DNA of 13,617 nt from an uncultured Amylibacter sp. (lineage in GTDB: Bacteria; Pseudomonadota; Alphaproteobacteria; Rhodobacterales; Rhodobacteraceae). The position numbers and the translations under genes are program-made. Of this stretch, positions 1-6,653 are shown one piece after another. Under the pieces are notes generated by a model. That model was not told the origin of the DNA, did no database searches, and saw nothing but the letters and a program-made list of their open reading frames with translations. Where the stretch lies: assembly GCA_938001995.1 (NCBI GenBank), contig CALLAV010000017.1, positions 1 through 13,617 on the forward strand, in the 5' to 3' direction. Each line of letters opens with the position of its first letter. Position 1 is the stretch's first letter.

Positions 1-1
1 T

Positions 2-640
2 GGTGGCAATGTAAGGGCGATTTCGCTGATCCATGCCACGCGGGTTTTGGTCATTGTCGTGATCCTGCCCATAGTCTTGACGCGGCTATGGCAGGTGGAT
101 TTGCATGTCCCCCCGGGCGAGGCGATTGGGGCAGTTCCGCTGCGCGAGTTGGTGATCTTGGCGGTCTGCGCCATTGTCGGTTGGCGGGTGGCAAAGCGCC
201 TCGGGATGCTGGGCGCATCCATTCTGGGACCGCTGATTTTAGCAGCCATTGCCAGCCTGTTGGATCTACTGCACACGCGTCCCCCTGCCGAGGCGATTTG
301 GGCGGCGCAGTATTTCATCGCGCTGGGGATTGGGGTGAAATATGTGGGGATCACGGCGGATGAAATCCGCAAGGACATTGCCGCTGGGTTGGGATTCTGT
401 GTGTTTTTATTGGTGCTAACACTGGCATTCATTGGCTTTGTGCTGGCACTGGACCTCGCCCCGCCGATTGAAACGATCCTTGCGCTGGCCCCTGGTGGGC
501 AGGCAGAATTGGTGGTGCTGGCGCTGATCGTGGGGGCGGATATGACCTTTGTGGTGGCGCATCACCTGTTACGGATTTTCTTTGTCATCCTTGGCGCGCC
601 TGTGTTTGCAGCGTTTATCCAGAAAACACATCAGGATTGA
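2..640 (+). CDS. AbrB-family membrane protein, C-terminal part (5' cut by window edge)
   Basis: The frame is open to the first base of the window, so the gene begins upstream; a TTG at 47 inside the frame is not a credible start because the preceding residues (VRAISLIHATRVL) already fit the family. The visible 212 residues are very hydrophobic, with about five or six membrane segments. The final part, reading roughly LALAPGGQAELVVLAL, then GADMTFVVAHHLLRI, is the hallmark of the second AbrB repeat (Pfam AbrB, TIGR03082 duplication family). These are inner-membrane proteins of unsettled function; an early annotation as ammonia monooxygenase is not supported by biochemistry. The gene converges on the 2-hydroxyacid dehydrogenase gene, and their 3' ends overlap by 26 bases. 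Family assignment is fairly sure; substrate or role is unknown. Confidence 0.85.
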   Translation, partial: GGNVRAISLIHATRVLVIVVILPIVLTRLWQVDLHVPPGEAIGAVPLRELVILAVCAIVGWRVAKRLGMLGASILGPLILAAIASLLDLLHTRPPAEAIWAAQYFIALGIGVKYVGITADEIRKDIAAGLGFCVFLLVLTLAFIGFVLALDLAPPIETILALAPGGQAELVVLALIVGADMTFVVAHHLLRIFFVILGAPVFAAFIQKTHQD

Positions 641-1589
641 TCATATGGATCGGTTTGCCCGCGTTAAAGGCCACCACCTGATCAAAAATGTCTGAAAATT
701 GCAGCTCGAACTCGTCTTCTGTGACAAAACCGATATGCGGCGTGCAGGTCACATTTGGATGGGTTGCAAGCGGGTCTTCTTTCCATGTGATCGGCTCTTG
801 GTCAAACACGTCGAGCGCGGCGTGGCCCGGGCGGCCAGCGTTGAGGGCTGCGAGCATAGCGCCCTGTTCTATAAGGCCCGCACGTGAGGTGTTCACGAAC
901 AGGGCATCCGGGCGCATAGCAGCAAGGTCAACGCGGGTAATGAGGCCCTTGGTGCTGGGTTTTAGGCGCACATGGACAGAAACCACATCAGGTGCGGCGA
1001 AAAAGGCTTCGCGACTGGTCGCAAGGGTTTTGCCATCGGCGGCGGCGCGTTCGCGACCCTCTGCAGAAGACCACCAGATAACGTCCATGCCAAAGGCTTT
1101 GGCGTATCCCTCAACCGCTTTGGCGATGCGGCCATACCCGTAAAGACCGAGCGTGCGACCTTGGAGCGTTTTGCCCACGCCCATTTGCCAATTACCTGCC
1201 TGCATGGAAGCCATTTGCTGCGGGATCTGACGGGTGGCGGCCATGATCAGGGCCCATGTGTGTTCGGCTGCAGCAAAGGACGGCGTGCCTTTGTGCATGT
1301 TCGAACACAGCAACACGCCGTTTCGGGTGCAGGCGTCCACGTCCACATGGGGATAAACGCTGCGTTGGGAAATAAGTTTGAGGTTGGGGAGTTGATCGAG
1401 GAGTTCGCTGGTAATGGCAGTGCGTTCACGGAAAAGGACCACCGCATCAAATGGTTGCAGGCGTTTGGCGAGAGCGTCCACATTGGGTTCATGATCCGTG
1501 AAAACGGTGACGTCCAGTCCCTTTAGTTTGGTGAAACAAGGCAGACCCCGCAGGGTGTCAAACCAATCATCGAGGATCGCAATTTTCAT
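615..1589 (-). CDS. D-2-hydroxyacid dehydrogenase family protein (NAD(P)-dependent)
   Basis: A 324-residue cytoplasmic oxidoreductase expected to interconvert a 2-keto acid and a D-2-hydroxy acid. The Rossmann nucleotide-binding loop is at about residues 148-156 (GLYGYGRIA, a GxGxxG-type motif with Ala last). The catalytic triad of the family is intact: Arg236 in NTSRAGLI, Glu265 in DVFDQEP and His285 in TPHIG. The N-terminal catalytic lobe spans about residues 1-105 and resumes after about 287. Length is normal for the family. The ATG lies in a 4-base ATGA overlap with the stop of the upstream tautomerase gene, so translation is probably coupled and the gene is the last of the tct operon. 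The best-known relatives (phosphoglycerate, glyoxylate and lactate dehydrogenases) differ in substrate; here the context suggests a polycarboxylate-derived 2-hydroxy acid, which is inference. Confidence 0.93.
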   Translation of the reverse strand: MKIAILDDWFDTLRGLPCFTKLKGLDVTVFTDHEPNVDALAKRLQPFDAVVLFRERTAITSELLDQLPNLKLISQRSVYPHVDVDACTRNGVLLCSNMHKGTPSFAAAEHTWALIMAATRQIPQQMASMQAGNWQMGVGKTLQGRTLGLYGYGRIAKAVEGYAKAFGMDVIWWSSAEGRERAAADGKTLATSREAFFAAPDVVSVHVRLKPSTKGLITRVDLAAMRPDALFVNTSRAGLIEQGAMLAALNAGRPGHAALDVFDQEPITWKEDPLATHPNVTCTPHIGFVTEDEFELQFSDIFDQVVAFNAGKPIHMINPDVFSG

Positions 1590-2674
1590 GGCGTCCAGAC
1601 GGATTTGGGGATGAACACCTCGCCTGCGGCCAGTTTTCGACAGGTCCGCACGAGGCCTGCGGATTTATGGGTAAAACCTTCACTGGTCATGTCGAAATCA
1701 ACAATAACGTCCATCAGCCCCATGGGATGTTCAAGCGTCACAGTTGTCGGACCCGCGGTTGGGCGGTCCATCATGCCGTCCGCCACTGTGCCAGGCGTCA
1801 GAGCGCAGGACGCTATACATTGGCTGCCTGTCACAGCCATGGTGGGGTGCGTGGTCCACGGCATGAAATAGCGCGTGGCGATGCTGCCACCCTGCCCCGC
1901 AGGCGCGAGCAAACCGAACTTGGGCGTGACAGATTTGGTGCAATCCCCCATGCCCATCAGCGCGCCCGCTTTGATGCGGATTGCTTCCATGCGGGCAAAG
2001 AAATCGGTGTTGGCGTCGAGGTCTTCGCGGGTCTCGTATCCTGTCAGGCCGAAATCCGTGGCGCGGGCGAGGACCATGGGCATGGCCACGTCCATGCAGG
2101 TCACGTTTATGCCGTCAATCGTATCAATGGTATTGCCTGTGGGAAGGAACGCGCCTGTGGAGGAGCCTGCGACCTTCATAAAGTTGAGCGCGACCGGCGC
2201 TGCTGTTCCCGGCACGCCGTCGATGGCCGCATCTCCGTCATAGGTGACTGCCCCGTGGGGCGTTTGAACGATTGCTTCGACTTCGGCCCCTGTGTTGGTA
2301 GCGCGGATGCGGACGGTGGTTTCATCACCCGCGACTGGGAGTAGGCCCATGTCGAGCGCGGCGGAGGCGACGCCTGAAAGAATGTTGCCGCAGGTGGGTT
2401 TGAAATCCACCAACCCGTCTTCGACACTGACCTGCGCAAAAAAGTAATCCACATCGGCCCAATCGTCATCTGATTTGGACAACATGGCCACTTTGGTGGT
2501 GACAGCGTTACCCCCGCCAATGCCATCGATGTTCAACGGATGACCCGAACCGAGCGCGGCCACAAGGACTGCTGCCAGCTGATCGAGATCAGCTGGCAGG
2601 TCGGCGCGATTAAAGTATGGCCCGCGCGATGTGCCACCGCGCATAAACAGAAATGGAATGCCTGTTTGGGTCAT
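1586..2674 (-). CDS. PrpF-family isomerase, 4-oxalomesaconate tautomerase (GalD)-like
   Basis: A 362-residue PrpF-fold protein. PrpF proteins isomerise double bonds in unsaturated polycarboxylates (2-methyl-trans-aconitate; in GalD, keto to enol 4-oxalomesaconate). Visible family motifs: FLFMRGGTSRGPYF near the N-terminus, IDGIGGGNAVTTKVA (Lys61), TCGNILSGV with a candidate catalytic Cys95, and a second-half block (PKFGLLAPAGQGG, then VTGSQCIASCALTPG) that matches the GalD-type subgroup better than PrpF proper. I place the start at the ATG at 2674, which makes a 4-base ATGA overlap with the stop of the transporter gene; a GTG 12 bases upstream (2686) is possible but would lengthen the overlap. 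The downstream dehydrogenase is coupled the same way (1586-1589). Genes of this family often sit with TTT transporters. Exact substrate is uncertain. Confidence 0.9.
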   Translation of the reverse strand: MTQTGIPFLFMRGGTSRGPYFNRADLPADLDQLAAVLVAALGSGHPLNIDGIGGGNAVTTKVAMLSKSDDDWADVDYFFAQVSVEDGLVDFKPTCGNILSGVASAALDMGLLPVAGDETTVRIRATNTGAEVEAIVQTPHGAVTYDGDAAIDGVPGTAAPVALNFMKVAGSSTGAFLPTGNTIDTIDGINVTCMDVAMPMVLARATDFGLTGYETREDLDANTDFFARMEAIRIKAGALMGMGDCTKSVTPKFGLLAPAGQGGSIATRYFMPWTTHPTMAVTGSQCIASCALTPGTVADGMMDRPTAGPTTVTLEHPMGLMDVIVDFDMTSEGFTHKSAGLVRTCRKLAAGEVFIPKSVWTP

Positions 2675-4698
2675 GTGAACGGCCACGGCAGATCAAAGTA
2701 GGACTGCAACACGCCCGGTGGGAAGTCGCGACCCAAGAGCCAAGCCATTGTCAGCATGAAAGCAATCCCAGCAGTGGCGTAAAGGACCGTGTGCATCCAG
2801 CCCAGCCCCGCACGGATGCGCAAGAAGGAGCAAAGGAATACCGCGAGCGCGATAATGAACCCTGTGAGCGCGGTGAGCGCCAGCAAGAAGGCGAACCATG
2901 CGAGTGTGGGCCAGAGACCGAAGGCGTTGTCTTTGTCCTCTGCGCTGTTTTCACGGTCTGCGAACAGGGTGTGGGTTTCTGGCACAAGCATCATTTGAAC
3001 CAGCAGGATTAGGCCGCCAACAAGCGATACACTGGCCACGAACACGGGGAAGACACGGTCTGTGGCAGCGTAATCTGGGATCGTGCCTGTGTTCCAAAGC
3101 GCGTAGCAAATAAAGCCCAGCACCACCAAGAGAAACACCAGCGGCGCGCGTTTGCCCCCTGATGGAACGTCGCCTTCAGCCATGATGTTCTTGGCTTGGC
3201 GCAGGCCGACTACCACCGACACAACGGTCAGCAGGATGAGGATGATCACGATCGGTGACAGCAGGTATTCCATCCCCGCGTCCCAGCTTTGGCGAAAGCG
3301 GATGCCTGCGATTTGGTTGGCGTTGTTGGAATAGTTTTCAACAGGGCCAGACAAAACAAAGCCGATCAGGAACGCTGGGCGAGACCAATCAAAGCGGCGC
3401 AGCATAATGCCAAGGAAACCGATGGCGAACAGGGCCACGAGATCCATAAGGTTTTGCCCACTTTGGAAAGCGGCAAAGGCGATAATCATAAAGATGAACG
3501 GAGCCAACAGCGCAAAACGGATGTTGGTCAGCCGTGCGATAACGCCCGACAGACCGATACACAGGATCGTGCCAACCACATTCGCAAGGGCCAGTAGCCA
3601 GACGATGGAATAGGTGAAGTCGAGGTTATTTTCCAACAGCGATGGGCCAACGTCTATGCCGTTGCCAAGGAGTGCCAACGCACCGATGAAAACGGCCATG
3701 GAGCCAGACCCTGGAATACCGAACAAAAGGGTTGGGACGAGGCCACCGCCCTCTTTCGCGTTATTGGAGCTTTCTGGGCCAATCACGCCGCGCACGTCGC
3801 CTTTGCCAAAGCCGTCTTTGTCTTTACTGGTTTGGATTGTGTGGCCATAGGCGATCCAGTCCACCACCGAGCCCCCGAGGCCCGGGATCACGCCCACGAG
3901 GACACCAATGATAGAACAGCGGGCCGAAAGCCATTTATTGGCCCACCAGTCTTTGACGCCGAGCAGCCAGCCACCGCCGATTTGTTGGCGATCCGAGATG
4001 GCCTTGTCTTTGCGCAAAAGGGCAACAATTTCAGGGATGGCAAAGATGCCAAGGCCTACGATAACGAGTTTCAGGCCATCTGTAAGGTAGGGGTAATCAT
4101 AAGAAGACATGCGAAGTTCGCCGTTAAACGGACCTTCGCCGATGGTGCCGACTAACAGGCCTAGGCCCGCTGCAACCATGCCTTTGATCGCAACGCGACC
4201 CGCGAGGATGCCGACCATGGAGAGGCCAAAGACCGAGACCATAAGAAGTTCAGGCGATTTGAACAGCAGCACAACAGGACGGGCCACGAGGATGAAGATC
4301 GTGAGGAACGCCGCCCCTACAAGCCCACCAAAGAGCGACGAGGTAAAGGCCGCTGAGAGCGCCCTTGCCGCCATCCCCTTTTTCGCCATGGGAAACCCAT
4401 CGAGCACCGTGGCCTGAGAGGCCGAGGACCCAGGTATCCCCATTAAGACCGAAGCAAAGGTATCAGATGTTGGCACAACAGCGATCATGCCGACCATCAG
4501 CGCAAGGCCGAGGACGGGGTCCATGCCAAACATGAAAGGCAGCAACAGCGAAAGGCCCGCGATGCCACCAAGGCCTGGAAACACCCCGACGGCGAGGCCC
4601 ATGCAGACGCCCGCCACGAGATAGATCAAAACGGTTGGTTGCAAGATCTGCGACCATGCCGATGCAAGCGCAGGAATTGCGTCCATAAAGATTTCCAT
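2671..4698 (-). CDS. tctA: Tripartite tricarboxylate transporter membrane protein, TctA-TctB fusion
   Basis: A 675-residue polytopic inner-membrane protein. Residues 1 to about 500 are a full TctA domain: GVFPGLGGIAGLSLLLPF near 38-55 and GVIPGLGGSVVDW near 269-282 show the internal duplication, as do two GIPGS blocks near 87 and 327; GPESSNNAKEGGGLVPTLLF at 307-326 is a TctA signature. After a hydrophilic linker (about 502-516), residues about 517-670 form four hydrophobic segments with the layout of TctB, normally a separate small subunit; no free tctB is seen in the window. Together with TctC it should make a complete secondary, cation-driven carboxylate importer. The ATG at 4698 is preceded by an AGGGGGG ribosome binding site. 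Upstream lies the intercistronic hairpin after tctC, and the 3' end overlaps the tautomerase gene by ATGA. Confidence 0.95.
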   Translation of the reverse strand: MEIFMDAIPALASAWSQILQPTVLIYLVAGVCMGLAVGVFPGLGGIAGLSLLLPFMFGMDPVLGLALMVGMIAVVPTSDTFASVLMGIPGSSASQATVLDGFPMAKKGMAARALSAAFTSSLFGGLVGAAFLTIFILVARPVVLLFKSPELLMVSVFGLSMVGILAGRVAIKGMVAAGLGLLVGTIGEGPFNGELRMSSYDYPYLTDGLKLVIVGLGIFAIPEIVALLRKDKAISDRQQIGGGWLLGVKDWWANKWLSARCSIIGVLVGVIPGLGGSVVDWIAYGHTIQTSKDKDGFGKGDVRGVIGPESSNNAKEGGGLVPTLLFGIPGSGSMAVFIGALALLGNGIDVGPSLLENNLDFTYSIVWLLALANVVGTILCIGLSGVIARLTNIRFALLAPFIFMIIAFAAFQSGQNLMDLVALFAIGFLGIMLRRFDWSRPAFLIGFVLSGPVENYSNNANQIAGIRFRQSWDAGMEYLLSPIVIILILLTVVSVVVGLRQAKNIMAEGDVPSGGKRAPLVFLLVVLGFICYALWNTGTIPDYAATDRVFPVFVASVSLVGGLILLVQMMLVPETHTLFADRENSAEDKDNAFGLWPTLAWFAFLLALTALTGFIIALAVFLCSFLRIRAGLGWMHTVLYATAGIAFMLTMAWLLGRDFPPGVLQSYFDLPWPFT

Positions 4699-4710
4699 GA
4701 GGTTCCCCCC

Positions 4711-4768
4711 TCTGACTGGTTACAAAAACGCCCCCGATTTAGGCGGGGGCGTTCAAAAACCAGTCAGA
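4711..4768 (-). terminator. Two-tier intercistronic hairpin between tctC and tctAB, with U-tract on the minus strand
   Basis: The core is a perfect 10-bp stem with a 7-base loop (4727-4736 AACGCCCCCG, 4744-4753 CGGGGGCGTT), followed on the minus strand by TTTTTG, the form of an intrinsic terminator. An outer perfect 11-bp stem (4711-4721 with 4758-4768) encloses it across a small internal loop. The outer arm begins right next to the tctC stop codon (4769-4771), and the far arm ends about two bases before the tctAB ribosome binding site. Such elements after a binding-protein gene usually cause partial termination or protect the upstream message, giving more binding protein than permease. The role is inferred. 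Confidence 0.8.
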
Positions 4769-5857
4769 TTAGTTCAGCTCTATACCGAAGTCCTCTTTCA
4801 GCCAGCCTTTGACGAAGGTTTTGGCTTCGTCGTTCACTGTGATCGCTGTGCCAAGCGCCGTCTTTGCAGCGTCGCCTGTGTACATTGGGTATTTGCCCAG
4901 ACGTTTGGCAGAGATTTCCGCAAAATCAGGACGCGCAGCAATCTTTGCGAAGGCGTTGCTGAACGTGTCGATGATCTCTTGGTCTGTGCCAGCTGGCAAA
5001 AACGCGAGCTTCTGGGATGGGAAACCCGCCACAAAGAAGGCTTTCCATGCGTCCCACTGTGCGCCAGATGTTTCACATCCGTCTGTTGCTTCGCAGACTT
5101 CTTTAAATGTTGGCATGTCTGGGAATGTTGGGTCCCGCACAATGTTGCCATCTGCATCCAAGGATCCCCAAGTCATCATTGGCACGGCTTTGCCAGCCTC
5201 TACCATCGCAGCGGACCCTTTCAAGTAGCCCGAAGATGTTTGGTAATCGATGTTGGCTTCGCCGCTTTCAAACATTTTACGACCATCGCCGCGGCCTTTG
5301 ATGCCAAGCACATGTTCCACGTTCATACCGAGCATTTCCCATGCGAGCGCTGGGATCAGATCAAGACGCGTTGCACCTTGGTTGCCGTAGATGAAGGTCA
5401 TGTCTTTCAAATTGTTGGCAGACCCATCGTACTTTGCGCCCGCTTCAGCGCTCAGGTAAGCAACGCCGCCTGTGCCTGATGCCATGACTGGGTTCCAGTC
5501 TTTGTATTCGTAACGCACGCGCGGATCACCCAAAAGATACGGGAATTGTGTGGAACCAGAAGAGCCGAACAGAACTGTGCCGTCGCCATTCTTCTGCTTT
5601 TGGAACCAGTTCGCGCCTTTTGTGGAACCTGCACCTGGCATGAATTTAACAACGACCGTTGGATTGCCAGGCAGAGCTTCGGACAGAAGCGGTGCAAAAA
5701 AGTTGGCCCATTTGGCAGAGCCACCTGTTTCAGAGAATGGGATTGTCCATTCAATGGTTTTGCCGGTCATATCGACGTCGGCCTTTGCGGGCAGTGCAAC
5801 AGCGGCTGCCGCGGCGACGGCCAATGCGGCACGTCGCGTGAATGTAGTTAATGACAT
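4769..5857 (-). CDS. tctC: TTT-family periplasmic binding protein (TctC/Bug type)
   Basis: A 362-residue secreted substrate-binding protein. The signal peptide is residues 1-26: TRRAALAV followed by an Ala-rich core and an AKA/D cleavage site; the double Arg makes Tat export possible. Family marks include MPGAGSTKGANWF at 73-85 (the PGAGG-type loop of Bug proteins that contacts the carboxylate) and FPDMPTFKE at 245-253. It is about 35 residues longer than common Bug proteins, and the mature protein has only two cysteines (255 and 261), six residues apart, which could form a disulfide. The frame is open far upstream, but I choose the ATG at 5857: it has GGAGG just before it, and an earlier start would run into the divergent regulator gene. 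An ATG at 5870 is less likely because it precedes the ribosome binding site. It is probably the first gene of the operon. Confidence 0.93.
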   Translation of the reverse strand: MSLTTFTRRAALAVAAAAAVALPAKADVDMTGKTIEWTIPFSETGGSAKWANFFAPLLSEALPGNPTVVVKFMPGAGSTKGANWFQKQKNGDGTVLFGSSGSTQFPYLLGDPRVRYEYKDWNPVMASGTGGVAYLSAEAGAKYDGSANNLKDMTFIYGNQGATRLDLIPALAWEMLGMNVEHVLGIKGRGDGRKMFESGEANIDYQTSSGYLKGSAAMVEAGKAVPMMTWGSLDADGNIVRDPTFPDMPTFKEVCEATDGCETSGAQWDAWKAFFVAGFPSQKLAFLPAGTDQEIIDTFSNAFAKIAARPDFAEISAKRLGKYPMYTGDAAKTALGTAITVNDEAKTFVKGWLKEDFGIELN

Positions 5858-5869
5858 AAGTCCTCCCAT

Positions 5870-5885
5870 GGCGAGTTTGCTCGCC
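5870..5885. promoter_or_regulatory. Perfect inverted repeat in the tctC leader
   Basis: GGCGAG, a TTTG loop, then CTCGCC: a perfect 6-bp stem with a 4-base loop. It lies immediately upstream of the GGAGG ribosome binding site of tctC and would be in its 5' untranslated RNA. It may affect translation or stability of the message or be an operator half; it has no U-tract, so it is not a terminator. Confidence 0.45.
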
Positions 5886-5898
5886 GAATTCAATCTAC

Positions 5899-5921
5899 CA
5901 AGAGGGGATTTTCCTCTCTTG
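5899..5921. promoter_or_regulatory. Near-perfect 23-bp palindrome, candidate operator
   Basis: CAAGAG at 5899-5904 pairs with CTCTTG at 5916-5921, and GGGA-type inner arms also match; the only break apart from the centre is a G/T pair at 5905/5915. It sits midway in the 127-base space between tctC and the divergent response-regulator gene. No run of T follows on either strand, so an operator or regulatory hairpin is more likely than a terminator. Confidence 0.5.
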
Positions 5922-5924
5922 ATT

Positions 5925-5962
5925 CTTGCACAATGCTCGACCAACCTTGCATGAAACTTGCG
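5925..5962. promoter_or_regulatory. Tandem CTTGCA-like direct repeats, candidate TctD binding array
   Basis: CTTGCA at 5925, CTCGAC (weaker) at 5936, CTTGCA at 5946 and CTTGCG at 5957. Steps are 11, 10 and 11 bases, so all copies lie on one face of the helix. Head-to-tail sites with this spacing are what OmpR/PhoB-class regulators bind, and such a regulator is encoded 22 bases away. Assignment to TctD is inference. Confidence 0.5.
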
Positions 5963-5984
5963 TCGAGACAAAACTGAGGCAAAA

Positions 5985-6653
5985 ATGCGGATCGCGATTA
6001 TCGAAGACAACACAGCTTTGGCCAACGGTATTGCGCATGAGATGCGCGATGACGGGCATGCCGTGAACGTGATTGGCGACGGAGAACAAGCGCTGGATTT
6101 TCTTTTACAAGACAGCGCGGATTTGGTCATTTTGGATGTGAATTTACCCAGCAAAGACGGGTTCGAAATTCTGCGCAGCTTGCGCAAATCTGGGGATCAG
6201 GTGCCGATCATCCTGCTGACCGCACGCGATGCCTTGAAGGACCGTGTGGCTGGCTTGAACGCAGGTGCAGATGACTACCTCATCAAACCGTTTGAGATGG
6301 AAGAGCTGCAAGCGCGCATTCGCGCTTTGATGCGCAGGAAGCCTTTGGCCGATGGCAATCTGGTGGAATTTGGAGACTTGAGCTATGATCGATCCGGGCG
6401 ACGGTTGATTGCGGGCGACCGCGACGTCGACCTGCCACGCCGCGAGTTGGCTGTGTTTGAGTGCCTGTTCGACCGCCCCAATCAGATCGTTTCCAAGGCA
6501 GTTTTGGCGGATCATCTGTATGGTATCGGCGCCGAAGTCGAAGAGCGTGTGGTCGAGGTCTATGTCTCTCGTTTGCGCAAAAAGCTGGCGCCCTATGACA
6601 TTAGCATCAGAGCGGCCCGTGGGTTGGGATATCTGATGGCTTTGCCCAAATGA
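5985..6653 (+). CDS. tctD: OmpR/PhoB-class response regulator, TctD-like
   Basis: A 222-residue two-domain regulator. Receiver domain, residues 1 to about 118: acidic pocket Glu7-Asp8, phosphoacceptor Asp51 in LVILDVNLPSKDG, Thr79 in LLTAR and Lys101 in LIKPF, so all phosphotransfer residues are present. Winged-helix DNA-binding domain, about 125-220, ending in VYVSRLRKKL and RGLGYLMALP. The ATG at 5985 is chosen because GAGG lies six bases upstream and the protein then begins MRIAIIEDN at the expected first beta strand; a TTG at 5958 would add an unlikely tail. It is divergent from tctC and overlaps the kinase gene by ATGA (6650-6653). By family and location it most likely controls the tct operon in response to an external carboxylate. 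Confidence 0.94.
   Translation: MRIAIIEDNTALANGIAHEMRDDGHAVNVIGDGEQALDFLLQDSADLVILDVNLPSKDGFEILRSLRKSGDQVPIILLTARDALKDRVAGLNAGADDYLIKPFEMEELQARIRALMRRKPLADGNLVEFGDLSYDRSGRRLIAGDRDVDLPRRELAVFECLFDRPNQIVSKAVLADHLYGIGAEVEERVVEVYVSRLRKKLAPYDISIRAARGLGYLMALPK

Noticed and set aside
1667..2344. A 225-codon frame antisense to the tautomerase gene
   Set aside because: Composition is typical of antisense shadows and the opposite strand has intact PrpF-family motifs.
4697..5479. A 260-codon frame antisense to tctC
   Set aside because: Cys-, His- and Phe-rich composition with no family motif; the opposite strand encodes a clear binding protein.
5858..6187. Upstream extension of the tctC frame by 110 codons
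   Set aside because: It would overlap the divergent response-regulator gene, lacks a signal-peptide character, and a good ribosome binding site and secretion signal begin at 5857.
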